NCBI GenBank assembly: GCA_030673735.1
Contig: DAOVIK010000132.1
Span: forward strand, 1-5,674
Length of the DNA stretch: 5,674 bases
From: Anaerolineae bacterium
GTDB taxonomy: Bacteria > Chloroflexota > Anaerolineae > Anaerolineales > E44-bin32
Direction: 5' to 3'
The translations under genes were made by a program, and so were the position numbers. Positions 1 through 5,674 of this stretch are shown here, one piece after another; position 1 is the stretch's first letter; the number at the start of each line of letters is the position of its first letter. A model generated the notes under the pieces. That model saw nothing but the letters and a program-made list of their open reading frames with translations. It made no database searches and was not told where the DNA came from.

Positions 1-277
1 ATGGAGGAGTATCAGAGAATTCATCACGTCCGACCAGCCACTGAAGGGCATCGATCTCATCGAGCATCTCTGTCGTGCTGGCGGCGAGTGATACGATCCG
101 CCGCGCCGGCTCTTCCAGGATGACTTCACGATCCAGGCCATCCACGACGGTAATAGGATAGCGTTGCTGTGAATCCAAGGATTGCTGCTCGTCTCCCCCG
201 CCAGGCTGGCCACATGATCCCAGCAGCGTTGCCAGTGCAATGACGAAGGGAATCGCGAATCTCATGTGTTTCTTCAT
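1..277 (-). CDS. btuF: Cobalamin ABC transporter substrate-binding lipoprotein, BtuF-like (3' end outside window)
   Basis: The first 92 codons are visible and the rest lies beyond the left edge. The start ATG (277-275) opens a typical lipoprotein signal peptide: MKKHMR, then a hydrophobic stretch, then lipobox LGSC with Cys22 as the lipidated residue. A short Gly/Gln-rich linker follows. Residues about 42-92 match the N-terminal lobe of the Peripla_BP_2 (BtuF/FhuD/FepB) family: a 'VVDGLDREV' strand, then 'ARRIVSLAASTTEML', then 'LVGRDEFSDTPP'. Members of this family capture corrinoid, siderophore or heme outside the cytoplasmic membrane and deliver it to a BtuCD-type ABC permease. The cobalamin riboswitch just upstream points to a corrinoid ligand, which is why btuF is preferred over an iron-siderophore binder. 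The family assignment is strong; the ligand is inferred from context. A permease and ATPase would be expected past position 1. Confidence 0.87.
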   Translation of the reverse strand, partial: MKKHMRFAIPFVIALATLLGSCGQPGGGDEQQSLDSQQRYPITVVDGLDREVILEEPARRIVSLAASTTEMLDEIDALQWLVGRDEFSDTPP

Positions 278-288
278 GGTCTGTTCAT

Positions 289-293
289 CTCCT
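289..293 (-). promoter_or_regulatory. Ribosome binding site of btuF
   Basis: On the minus strand AGGAG lies 11 nt before the ATG at 277. The spacing is somewhat long, but it is the only good Shine-Dalgarno match near the start. It supports 277 over the internal ATG at 265, which has no purine-rich element at a suitable distance and would lose the two N-terminal lysines. Confidence 0.6.
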
Positions 294-343
294 GAATCAA
301 TACCGTTGCGGCGAAGGTGATGTGCCGCAGACTGCAACGAAGA

Positions 344-371
344 ACGACCCTCTCGCGTCGACGAGGGTCGT
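344..371 (-). terminator. Terminator-like hairpin downstream of the cobalamin riboswitch
   Basis: On the minus strand ACGACCCTC (371-363) and GAGGGTCGT (352-344) form a perfect 9-bp stem around a 10-nt loop. The stem is followed by the T-rich run TCTTCGTT. It lies between the aptamer and the btuF start, so it fits an attenuator that ends transcription when cobalamin is bound. The T-tract is imperfect (5 of 8), so a purely structural or translational expression platform is also possible. Confidence 0.55.
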
Positions 372-372
372 A

Positions 373-420
373 GGAGTACTCACTTAGCGCTCCCACCTCC
401 CTTCCTCGAGGCTGGTGGAG
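373..420 (-). promoter_or_regulatory. Two overlapping, mutually exclusive hairpins in the riboswitch expression platform
   Basis: Two weak stems can be drawn on the minus strand. In one, CTCCACC (420-414) pairs with GGTGGGAG (397-390) with one bulge. In the other, GGAGCGCT (393-386) pairs with AGTACTCC (380-373) with one mismatch and one G-U pair. They share positions 390-393 and cannot form together. This is the kind of arrangement that could pass aptamer status on to the hairpin at 344-371. The pairing is seen in the sequence; a switching role is inference. Confidence 0.3.
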
Positions 421-423
421 AAC

Positions 424-543
<120 letters not shown>

Positions 544-566
544 ACAGTTATTCAATTGACGTCGCG

Positions 567-595
567 ATTGTACAACAAGATGCCGAACCTGAAAA
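567..595 (-). promoter_or_regulatory. Candidate sigma70-type promoter for the riboswitch-btuF transcript
   Basis: On the minus strand TACAAT (572-567) matches the -10 consensus at 5 of 6 positions. A 17-nt spacer separates it from TTTTCA (595-590), which matches the -35 consensus at 4 of 6. The first aptamer helix begins about 23 nt downstream of the -10 box, a sensible leader start. This is a consensus match only, so confidence is moderate. Confidence 0.45.
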
Positions 596-722
596 GCGAG
601 AAATCACCCAATCTCGACGAACCCTAGACAATAGATGATTTGTTGCCCGATTCACCGTGTATACAAGCCAAGAAATGGCGGCAGGTGGGATCGGTTACTC
701 AGGTTGTAGGATCAATCGGAGT
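596..722. other. Intergenic stretch between the peptidase cassette and the riboswitch promoter
   Basis: No coding region with a ribosome binding site, tRNA, or strong hairpin with a T-run was seen here. A terminator for the upstream four-gene unit is expected in this stretch, but no convincing intrinsic one was found. Termination may be factor-dependent, or read-through may reach the riboswitch. Confidence 0.4.
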
Positions 723-2195
723 TCAGGGAATACGGTAGATGACCTTGCTATCTTCGGACGCGCAATCGCAGGCAACTACAACGCGGGAGCCCTTTCGAAG
801 CGTGCCGAGGTATATCTCATCGCCATATTCTGCAACCCAGCCGTCCATCACAAAGGGCACCGGCTGCCCGGCGGGTATCCACTCCCCGTTGTACCGGCGA
901 GCGATGTGCACGTGCGTTCCGGTGGCGCGGCCGCCATCACATGAGGGCCGTCCCAGCATATCCCCCTGCTCGACGACAGTGCCTTGCGAGACCAGGGAAT
1001 CATTGGCAAGGTGGAAGAAGAACAGCACCCATCCCGTATGCTCGTCGCCATCTCCATCGAGATCGAGCAGGACAGACGCCTCACCACTGCGCGCGATCAC
1101 TCCGGGCGCAGGAGCCGTGACCCATTCGCTCGAAGGCTCACAGCCATGGAGAGTGGCCGGCGGTGCGAAATCCAGCGCTCCAAGGGGCAAGGCGCTCCCC
1201 CACGAAGGATGGGGGCCTCCGCTGTAGGTCCAGACATGATTGGGAAGAAACGGAAGAATGATCTCCGGCTGCTGCAGGTTGGCCGGTATGAAATCCTCCT
1301 CAAGGTCGAAAGGATCCCCCCACAGATTGGTGTATGTCCGATAGAAGCCGTTCGGGCTTACCAGATGGTTGAAATCGGCCATGCCATAGTACCCGGCAAA
1401 CAAGTACTGCAGGGCAACTGTCCCCGCATTCAGCCACGGATCTGGTCGCACCAGCAAGCCGTCGGCCAATTCGAATTCAGTCAGGGTGCCCATGCGCCAG
1501 CCGTAGTAGCCATCGTTGATCCGTTCCGCGGCCCAAAGAAGCTGGTCATAAATGCCGATATAGCGTGGATTCTCGTAGCCCAGCGGGTATGCGATCTCAT
1601 CGTCCTCTGCGAACGGCTTGGACAGTGCTTCCGAATGGTGCTCCATCAATGCAAGGAGCAAGCGAGGATTTACGGAATAATTCTCGGCGACAACCTGGAC
1701 CAACTCCCACCCGGTCCGCTGCCTTTCAAAAGCCCATGCCGTCAACCCGGTGAGGAAACCGGGGCGCCGCAGGACCTGGCTTCGCGTATCGAAATCCGAC
1801 GCCGATGGTCCGTAAACTACTTCGCTATCAGGCAGGATGTGAAAAGGCGATCCGGTGAGCGGAACGTAGTATGCAGGGACTTGAAGCGGATAGCCGGGCG
1901 GCAGCGTGGTGATCCACTCCGGCAGGTCCGGATTCACATCCAGGATCTCTTCCACAGTGGTGTTGAAATGGGCGGCAACGGCGAGAAGCGTATCACCGTT
2001 CTGAGCACTGTAGGAGACGAGCTGCCCGGGAGGGTGTGGACTGCGCGTAGGAAGCGGAGTTGATCCCGGAGTGGGCGATGCATTGGGCTGCTGCTCACCG
2101 CCCGGCGGCGTCACCGCGGGAACAGTGCCGCAGCCCGTCAGCGCAATAAATGCTGACAACAGCAGTGACAAGAGGAGACGGTGGGTTGCCTTCAT
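723..2195 (-). CDS. LysM / lysozyme-like / M23 (LasA-type) lipoprotein, third tandem copy
   Basis: A 490-aa predicted surface lipoprotein and probable peptidoglycan endopeptidase. The signal peptide MKATHRLLLSLLLSAF ends in lipobox LTGC (Cys22). A Pro/Thr/Ser linker (about 23-58) and one LysM domain (about 60-107, with NGDTL) follow. The middle domain (about 117-305) contains 'YSVNPRLLLALME', 'DGYYGWRMGT' and 'NAGTVALQYLF'. The C-terminal M23 domain has Zn ligands His329 (GGPH), Asp342 (LDF) and His430 (HVH), with His395 and His428 as likely catalytic histidines. A DLDGDGD loop lies at 378-384, and Cys352, Cys419, Cys476 and Cys478 are conserved in all three copies. The start at 2195 overlaps the preceding stop as ATGA. 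An in-frame codon at 2300 would add 35 residues before the signal peptide and was rejected. Activity is predicted from residues only; the cleaved bond is unknown. Confidence 0.88.
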   Translation of the reverse strand: MKATHRLLLSLLLSAFIALTGCGTVPAVTPPGGEQQPNASPTPGSTPLPTRSPHPPGQLVSYSAQNGDTLLAVAAHFNTTVEEILDVNPDLPEWITTLPPGYPLQVPAYYVPLTGSPFHILPDSEVVYGPSASDFDTRSQVLRRPGFLTGLTAWAFERQRTGWELVQVVAENYSVNPRLLLALMEHHSEALSKPFAEDDEIAYPLGYENPRYIGIYDQLLWAAERINDGYYGWRMGTLTEFELADGLLVRPDPWLNAGTVALQYLFAGYYGMADFNHLVSPNGFYRTYTNLWGDPFDLEEDFIPANLQQPEIILPFLPNHVWTYSGGPHPSWGSALPLGALDFAPPATLHGCEPSSEWVTAPAPGVIARSGEASVLLDLDGDGDEHTGWVLFFFHLANDSLVSQGTVVEQGDMLGRPSCDGGRATGTHVHIARRYNGEWIPAGQPVPFVMDGWVAEYGDEIYLGTLRKGSRVVVACDCASEDSKVIYRIP

Positions 2196-3793
2196 CTCGA
2201 GATCAGGGTCTCCTCGGAAGCGCAGGCACACGCGAGCACGGTTTGGTCGCCTTTGGTCAGGGCGCCTTGATAAGCAAGAACTCCCGCATGAGCCTCCCAA
2301 CCGCTCAAGGTGAATGGCAGCGGGCCATCAGCCAGTATCCACTCTCCGTTGTACTTGCGCGTCATATGAATGTGGGATCCGGTCGCCACGCCACCCTCGC
2401 ATGAGGGATGTCCAATCATATCCCCCTGCTCCACGAATGTGCCCTCTAAAACCCGCCCGCTCCTGGCAACATGCAGATACGTAAGCACCCACCCTGTCTG
2501 CTCGAATCCGTCGCCATCGAGATCCACCACCACCACTCCATTGCTGCTTCGAACCACCAAGCCAGCTGCGGCAGCGACGGCCCAATCGATTGAAGCATCG
2601 CAACTGGGTTCGACCAGCGTCGGCGCGAAATCGAGCGCCGCCCAAGCTGCCTCTCGCTCCCATGCTCCATGCGGTCCACCGGTAAATGCCCAGAGGCGGG
2701 CCGGGAGAAATGGCAGGATCATGGGCGGCTGGCTCAATCCCGGCTCATAGAGCGGGTGCTCAAGAAACCAAGGATCGCCAAATAGGCTGCGATACACGCT
2801 CATGAAGCCATCGGGATCGATTACCTCGTACCATTCTTGTGGGGTGTAGCGCTGCGCGAACGAATATTGCAGTGCCACCGTGCCCGCATTCTGATCGGGA
2901 GCCAAGCGCACAATCGCTCCGTCGGAAAACGATATCTCCGTTATGGTTCCCGCTCGCCAACCGTAGTAGCCTACTCCCATCTCGTTGGCCAGCGCGGTTA
3001 GCTGGTTATAGAGGCCGCTCGATCTGACATCTTGATATCCCAGGGAATATTCAAGCTCATCGCCGCTGGGAGTGGTCGGATCCGTAACCCAGGAAGACAG
3101 GTACTCGAGCATCGCCAACAAGATGCGCGGATTGACCGAATTGTCACGCGCCGCCACGGCCACAACTTCAGCACCCGTGAGCCAGCCACTCGCCAAGAGC
3201 TCGCGATATCTACCCAGATAACCCGCTTGCCCGGCAATAAAGGCCTCGATGTCGAAATCAACCGTATGCGGTGAGTAGACGAACTCACTATCCGGGATCA
3301 AACGTTCCGAAGGCCCCGTCTCGCCCAGTCGATTTGGAATGAGCATCAAGCTTCCGGGATCGATGAGGTTGTCCAGCTCAGGAAGGGCACTCTCGTGGAT
3401 GGTGATGTCCTCGGGCAGGACACCAAAGCGCATAGCAACGAAGCGCAGCGTGTCGCCCGGCTGAGCTTCATAGAGAATTGTTCTAACGTTCTGGGTAAGC
3501 GCCATGGTTGCCGTGGGAGGGTATGTTGGTGTGACAAGAGGCTCTGGACGATCGGGAGTGACATCCAGGGTGGCCTGGACTGTTTCGGTCGGATCAGGGT
3601 TTGATGCCTCCGGCGTGCTCGTCGCAGTCGGGTCGTGGTTGGACCCCGGCGATCCGCTGGTTGTACCCAGGGCAGATGCATCGGTGGTCGGAGGGACCGG
3701 GATGTCCCCCTGCGCGCAAGCCAGTATGCTCAACAGCATCGCTGTGAGCATCATATATGCGCGAACATTGGTAGAACCAGTGCCAGAGTTCAA
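2192..3793 (-). CDS. LysM / lysozyme-like / M23 (LasA-type) lipoprotein, second tandem copy
   Basis: A 533-aa paralogue of its two neighbours, with the longest linker: residues about 27-100 are rich in Pro, Thr and Ser. The start is TTG at 3793, supported by GAGG five nt upstream. The ATGs at 3754 and 3751 would leave only about a dozen residues before the lipobox Cys26 (ILAC) and remove Arg11. LysM spans about 106-153 (PGDTL). The middle domain (about 165-350) has 'NSVNPRILLAMLE', 'VGYYGWRAGT' and 'NAGTVALQY'. The M23 domain has His375, Asp388 and His476 as metal ligands and His441 and His474 as likely catalytic histidines. A DLDGDG loop is at 424-429 and Cys398, Cys465, Cys522 and Cys524 are present. 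The stop overlaps the next gene by 4 nt. It probably sits on the outer face of the membrane, binds glycan through LysM and cuts peptide cross-links; this role is inferred from the family. Confidence 0.87.
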   Translation of the reverse strand: MNSGTGSTNVRAYMMLTAMLLSILACAQGDIPVPPTTDASALGTTSGSPGSNHDPTATSTPEASNPDPTETVQATLDVTPDRPEPLVTPTYPPTATMALTQNVRTILYEAQPGDTLRFVAMRFGVLPEDITIHESALPELDNLIDPGSLMLIPNRLGETGPSERLIPDSEFVYSPHTVDFDIEAFIAGQAGYLGRYRELLASGWLTGAEVVAVAARDNSVNPRILLAMLEYLSSWVTDPTTPSGDELEYSLGYQDVRSSGLYNQLTALANEMGVGYYGWRAGTITEISFSDGAIVRLAPDQNAGTVALQYSFAQRYTPQEWYEVIDPDGFMSVYRSLFGDPWFLEHPLYEPGLSQPPMILPFLPARLWAFTGGPHGAWEREAAWAALDFAPTLVEPSCDASIDWAVAAAAGLVVRSSNGVVVVDLDGDGFEQTGWVLTYLHVARSGRVLEGTFVEQGDMIGHPSCEGGVATGSHIHMTRKYNGEWILADGPLPFTLSGWEAHAGVLAYQGALTKGDQTVLACACASEETLISR

Positions 3794-3798
3794 ACCAG

Positions 3799-3802
3799 CC
3801 TC
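3799..3802 (-). promoter_or_regulatory. Ribosome binding site selecting the TTG start of the second copy
   Basis: GAGG on the minus strand ends 5 nt before the TTG at 3793 and overlaps the stop codon of the preceding gene. It is the element that decides the TTG start and suggests translational coupling. The same bases form an ATG (3804-3802) that opens only four codons before TGA. Confidence 0.55.
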
Positions 3803-5342
3803 ATCGTGAAATGCGATTAGTGGGAGCGCGGCATTCGCAAGCGTGTAGTGTCACATTCCCCCGGCTCAGCGTCCCTTCATACTCGTTACCCCACCCACCT
3901 GAAATCCACCCATCGAGATTGAACGGAATCGAACCATCCGCCGAAATCCATTGCCCATTATACTTGCGCGCCAGGTGTACGTGTGTCCCAGTTGAACGGC
4001 CACCCTCGCAGGAGGGATGCCCAATTCTATCGCCGGCGCGGAGGTAAGTCCCTGCCTGAACCCGATCGCGTTCTTCAACATGCATGTATAGAATTACCCA
4101 GCCCGTTCCTTCATAGCCATCTGAGTCGAGATCCTGGATCACCGCTCCCCCTTCTGCGCGAAGGACCAGGCCGGAAGCAACAGCAACAACCCATTCGTAA
4201 GATGTCACGCAGCCGCTAGAAAAGCCTGGGGGGGCGAAATCGAGGGCTGCCCATCCTGCGCCATCCCCCCATGCGTTATGAGGCCCACCGGTATAGGCCC
4301 AGGTCCTATTGGGTTCGAAGGGAAGCTGAAGAGGCAGTTGAGCTAGATTGGGAGGCAGAAGCGGCTCGATGGCCCGCGAGAACGGATCCTCGAACAGCTT
4401 GCTAAACGTTGTATGAAAGCCATGCCCCGAAACGACCTCACGCCATTCATCCGCCAAGTAGAGTTGGGAGAACAAGTACTGCACGCCAACGGTACCCGCG
4501 TTCAGACCTTCTCCAGGATTGATGGCTACACCGTTCGAAAACAAGAATGGTCCTTCCCAACCAGCATGCCAAAGGTAGTAGCCCATGTTGAGCTGATCGG
4601 CAGCCCATGAGAGCTGATTGAACAATCCTTCGAAACCCTGCTCCTGGTAGTCCAAGGGATAGAGTTGGATGCTGGATCTAATCTCCTCTTTGGTCAGCCA
4701 TCTTCCCTGATATTCCAAAATGGCAAGTAGGAGACGTGGATTAACCGAATAGCGACCGGCAACAAGCTCCACGATTTCCGCTCCGTTATAGATCCGTTCG
4801 TCAATTTCCTCCCTGATATCCAAGAGTGCGCCACGCGAGAGCATGATACTGGCGTGCAAATCAAACAGATGGCTTGCGGGGCCCAAGACGAGTTCGGAAT
4901 CAGGGAGAATCTTGTAGGTTGGACCGGGCACCTGGAGATCGGGTGCTGGGACGACAAGCGTGGTTCCCACGTGGAGAATGTTGGGAGAAGCCAGATCATT
5001 TACGGCCATGATGGCGTCAACTGTGATCTGGTATATGTCGGCGATCTCTTGGAGCGTGTCGCCACGTTGAACCACATAGTATATAGGCTCGCTTCGAATC
5101 ACCGGCGTTTCACGCGCGGGATCTGGCGTGGGCGTTCGATGCAGGCTGTTGCCGTCCACGGGGAGAAGCGTTACCAGGGGATGGGCCGTAGCTGTAGGTC
5201 CTGTAGAAGCATCATCCCGTGACTTGATGGGACGCCAAGGCTCGAGGGGTGTATTGGAGAAAGCGCATGCCTCAAGGGCAAGCAGACCCCCAACGGCGGC
5301 GATCCGGATAACACTCGCAAGGGCAGTCCGACGAGAACGCAT
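3801..5342 (-). CDS. LysM / lysozyme-like / M23 (LasA-type) lipoprotein, first tandem copy
   Basis: A 513-aa predicted lipoprotein and the most divergent copy in its middle domain. The start ATG at 5342 lies 1 nt after the stop of the upstream membrane-protein gene. It gives an Arg-rich n-region (MRSRRT), a hydrophobic core and lipobox LEAC (Cys26). An in-frame upstream codon at 5477 would overlap the neighbour by over 130 nt and bury the signal, so it was rejected. A classic LysM is at about 88-132 ('YVVQRGDTLQEIADIY'). The middle domain (about 144-325) has 'YSVNPRLLLAILEYQGRW' and 'NAGTVGVQYLFSQLY', but GYYLWHAGW replaces GYYGWR. The M23 domain has His355, Asp368 and His456 (metal) and His421 and His454 (catalytic), with a DLDSDGY loop at 404-410. 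Cys378, Cys445, Cys502 and Cys504 match the other copies. It is likely a membrane-anchored wall hydrolase; substrate specificity is not readable. Confidence 0.88.
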   Translation of the reverse strand: MRSRRTALASVIRIAAVGGLLALEACAFSNTPLEPWRPIKSRDDASTGPTATAHPLVTLLPVDGNSLHRTPTPDPARETPVIRSEPIYYVVQRGDTLQEIADIYQITVDAIMAVNDLASPNILHVGTTLVVPAPDLQVPGPTYKILPDSELVLGPASHLFDLHASIMLSRGALLDIREEIDERIYNGAEIVELVAGRYSVNPRLLLAILEYQGRWLTKEEIRSSIQLYPLDYQEQGFEGLFNQLSWAADQLNMGYYLWHAGWEGPFLFSNGVAINPGEGLNAGTVGVQYLFSQLYLADEWREVVSGHGFHTTFSKLFEDPFSRAIEPLLPPNLAQLPLQLPFEPNRTWAYTGGPHNAWGDGAGWAALDFAPPGFSSGCVTSYEWVVAVASGLVLRAEGGAVIQDLDSDGYEGTGWVILYMHVEERDRVQAGTYLRAGDRIGHPSCEGGRSTGTHVHLARKYNGQWISADGSIPFNLDGWISGGWGNEYEGTLSRGNVTLHACECRAPTNRISR

Positions 5343-5343
5343 C

Positions 5344-5674
5344 TCAGTACAGCGCTGAATCCCCTCGGAAGAACAATCCTCGAAGCACGATGCCGAGGCC
5401 AATCGACATGAGCAAGACCGGGAGGAATAGATCTTCCGTGATCCAATTGAGACTCTCTGCCAGCCAGAACATCCCAATTGCGCTGACCACGATTGCGGCT
5501 GTTAGGCCCCGCCCCCTTGGCCTGCGTGCGGCGGAAACAAGGAGCCAGATCCCGACCAGCACAACGGGCACAGGCCACAGATCAGCGATGTTCTGCGGTA
5601 TGAGATTAAGGTTGTTGAGCAATAATACAACGCCAATTCCCAGCAGGAGCAATCCCCAAAACAGTTGTGCGCGC
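5344..5674 (-). CDS. DUF5668 / LiaF-TM-like four-helix membrane protein (5' end outside window)
   Basis: The open frame runs to the window edge without a start, so only the last 109 residues are seen. The first visible residues, RAQLFWGLLLLGIGVVLLLN, are typical of the start of a DUF5668/LiaF transmembrane unit, so only a few residues are probably missing. The TTG at 5652 lies inside this motif and reads as Leu, not a start. Four hydrophobic segments follow: LLLLGIGVVLLL; the family-typical 'LWPVPVVLVGIWLL'; 'LTAAIVVSAIGMFWL'; and 'LFLPVLLMSIGLGIVL'. A short basic loop (ARRPRGRG) separates helices 2 and 3. Relatives occur in LiaF-type regulators of envelope stress, but the C-terminal soluble LiaF domain is absent, so signalling function cannot be assumed. 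Its stop is 1 nt from the next ATG, indicating coupled expression with the peptidase lipoproteins. Confidence 0.78.
   Translation of the reverse strand, partial: RAQLFWGLLLLGIGVVLLLNNLNLIPQNIADLWPVPVVLVGIWLLVSAARRPRGRGLTAAIVVSAIGMFWLAESLNWITEDLFLPVLLMSIGLGIVLRGLFFRGDSALY

Larger units (their letters stand above)
723..5342 (-). repeat. Tandem triplication of a LysM-M23 lipoprotein gene
   Basis: Three head-to-tail genes of 1542, 1602 and 1473 nt encode the same domain order and share motifs along their whole length after the linker. Some similarity survives at DNA level: 941-977 and 2401-2437 (C-terminal GDMxGxPSC region of the third and second copies) align without gaps and share CATATCCCCCTGCTC. 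Signal peptides and linkers do not align, so the copies are old enough for unconstrained parts to have diverged. Confidence 0.85.

Noticed and set aside
596..722. Possible intrinsic terminator for the peptidase operon
   Set aside because: Only distant short complementarities such as CCGAT/ATCGG were found, with no compact stem followed by a T-run.
984..2063. A 359-codon open frame on the plus strand opposite the third peptidase copy
   Set aside because: It lies wholly antisense to a gene with clear domains and lipoprotein signal. Its translation shows no recognisable motif or signal, so it is a reading-frame shadow of a GC-rich gene.
2196..2300. Upstream extension of the third lipoprotein to 2300
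   Set aside because: It would bury the LTGC signal peptide 35 residues inside and overlap the end of the second copy; the ATGA start at 2195 explains the data better.
5343..5477. Upstream extension of the first lipoprotein to 5477
   Set aside because: It would place 45 Ser/Cys/Arg-rich residues before a complete lipoprotein signal peptide and overlap the preceding gene extensively.
5171..5578. A 135-codon minus-strand frame near the right edge
   Set aside because: It overlaps both the membrane-protein gene and the first lipoprotein in another frame. Its Arg/Pro/Ser-rich translation has no membrane or domain pattern.

Overview
The window reads entirely on the minus strand and looks like a bacterial chromosome segment of moderately high GC. 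The architecture of its secreted proteins suggests Chloroflexota (Anaerolineae-like): lipoprotein signal, low-complexity Pro/Thr/Ser linker, LysM, then an M23 peptidase with an Asp-rich loop. That assignment is inferred from protein style, not from a phylogenetic marker.

Layout in transcription order, right to left. (1) 5674-5344: the 3' part of a small four-helix membrane protein of the DUF5668/LiaF-TM type, cut by the window edge. (2) 5342-3801, (3) 3793-2192 and (4) 2195-723: three complete tandem paralogues. Each is a predicted lipoprotein with one LysM domain, a conserved middle domain of possible lysozyme-like fold, and a C-terminal LasA/beta-lytic-type M23 metallopeptidase with every expected metal and catalytic residue present. 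The junctions are 1 nt, 7 nt and a 4-nt ATGA overlap, so these four genes very probably form one translationally coupled operon whose promoter lies beyond the right edge.

(5) 722-278: a 445-nt non-coding interval. It holds a possible promoter, a well-supported cobalamin riboswitch (about 543-424) and a terminator-like hairpin (371-344). (6) 277-1: the first 92 codons of a BtuF-like cobalamin-binding lipoprotein, cut by the left edge and evidently the regulated target.

Functionally there are two units. The first is a cell-envelope cassette: a membrane protein plus three surface-anchored putative wall hydrolases. The second is the start of a vitamin B12 uptake unit under B12-responsive control. 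The most unusual content is the coupled triplication of LasA-like lipoproteins, each carrying a DxDxDG loop inside the peptidase fold and a lysozyme-like middle domain that seems to lack the usual catalytic glutamate.
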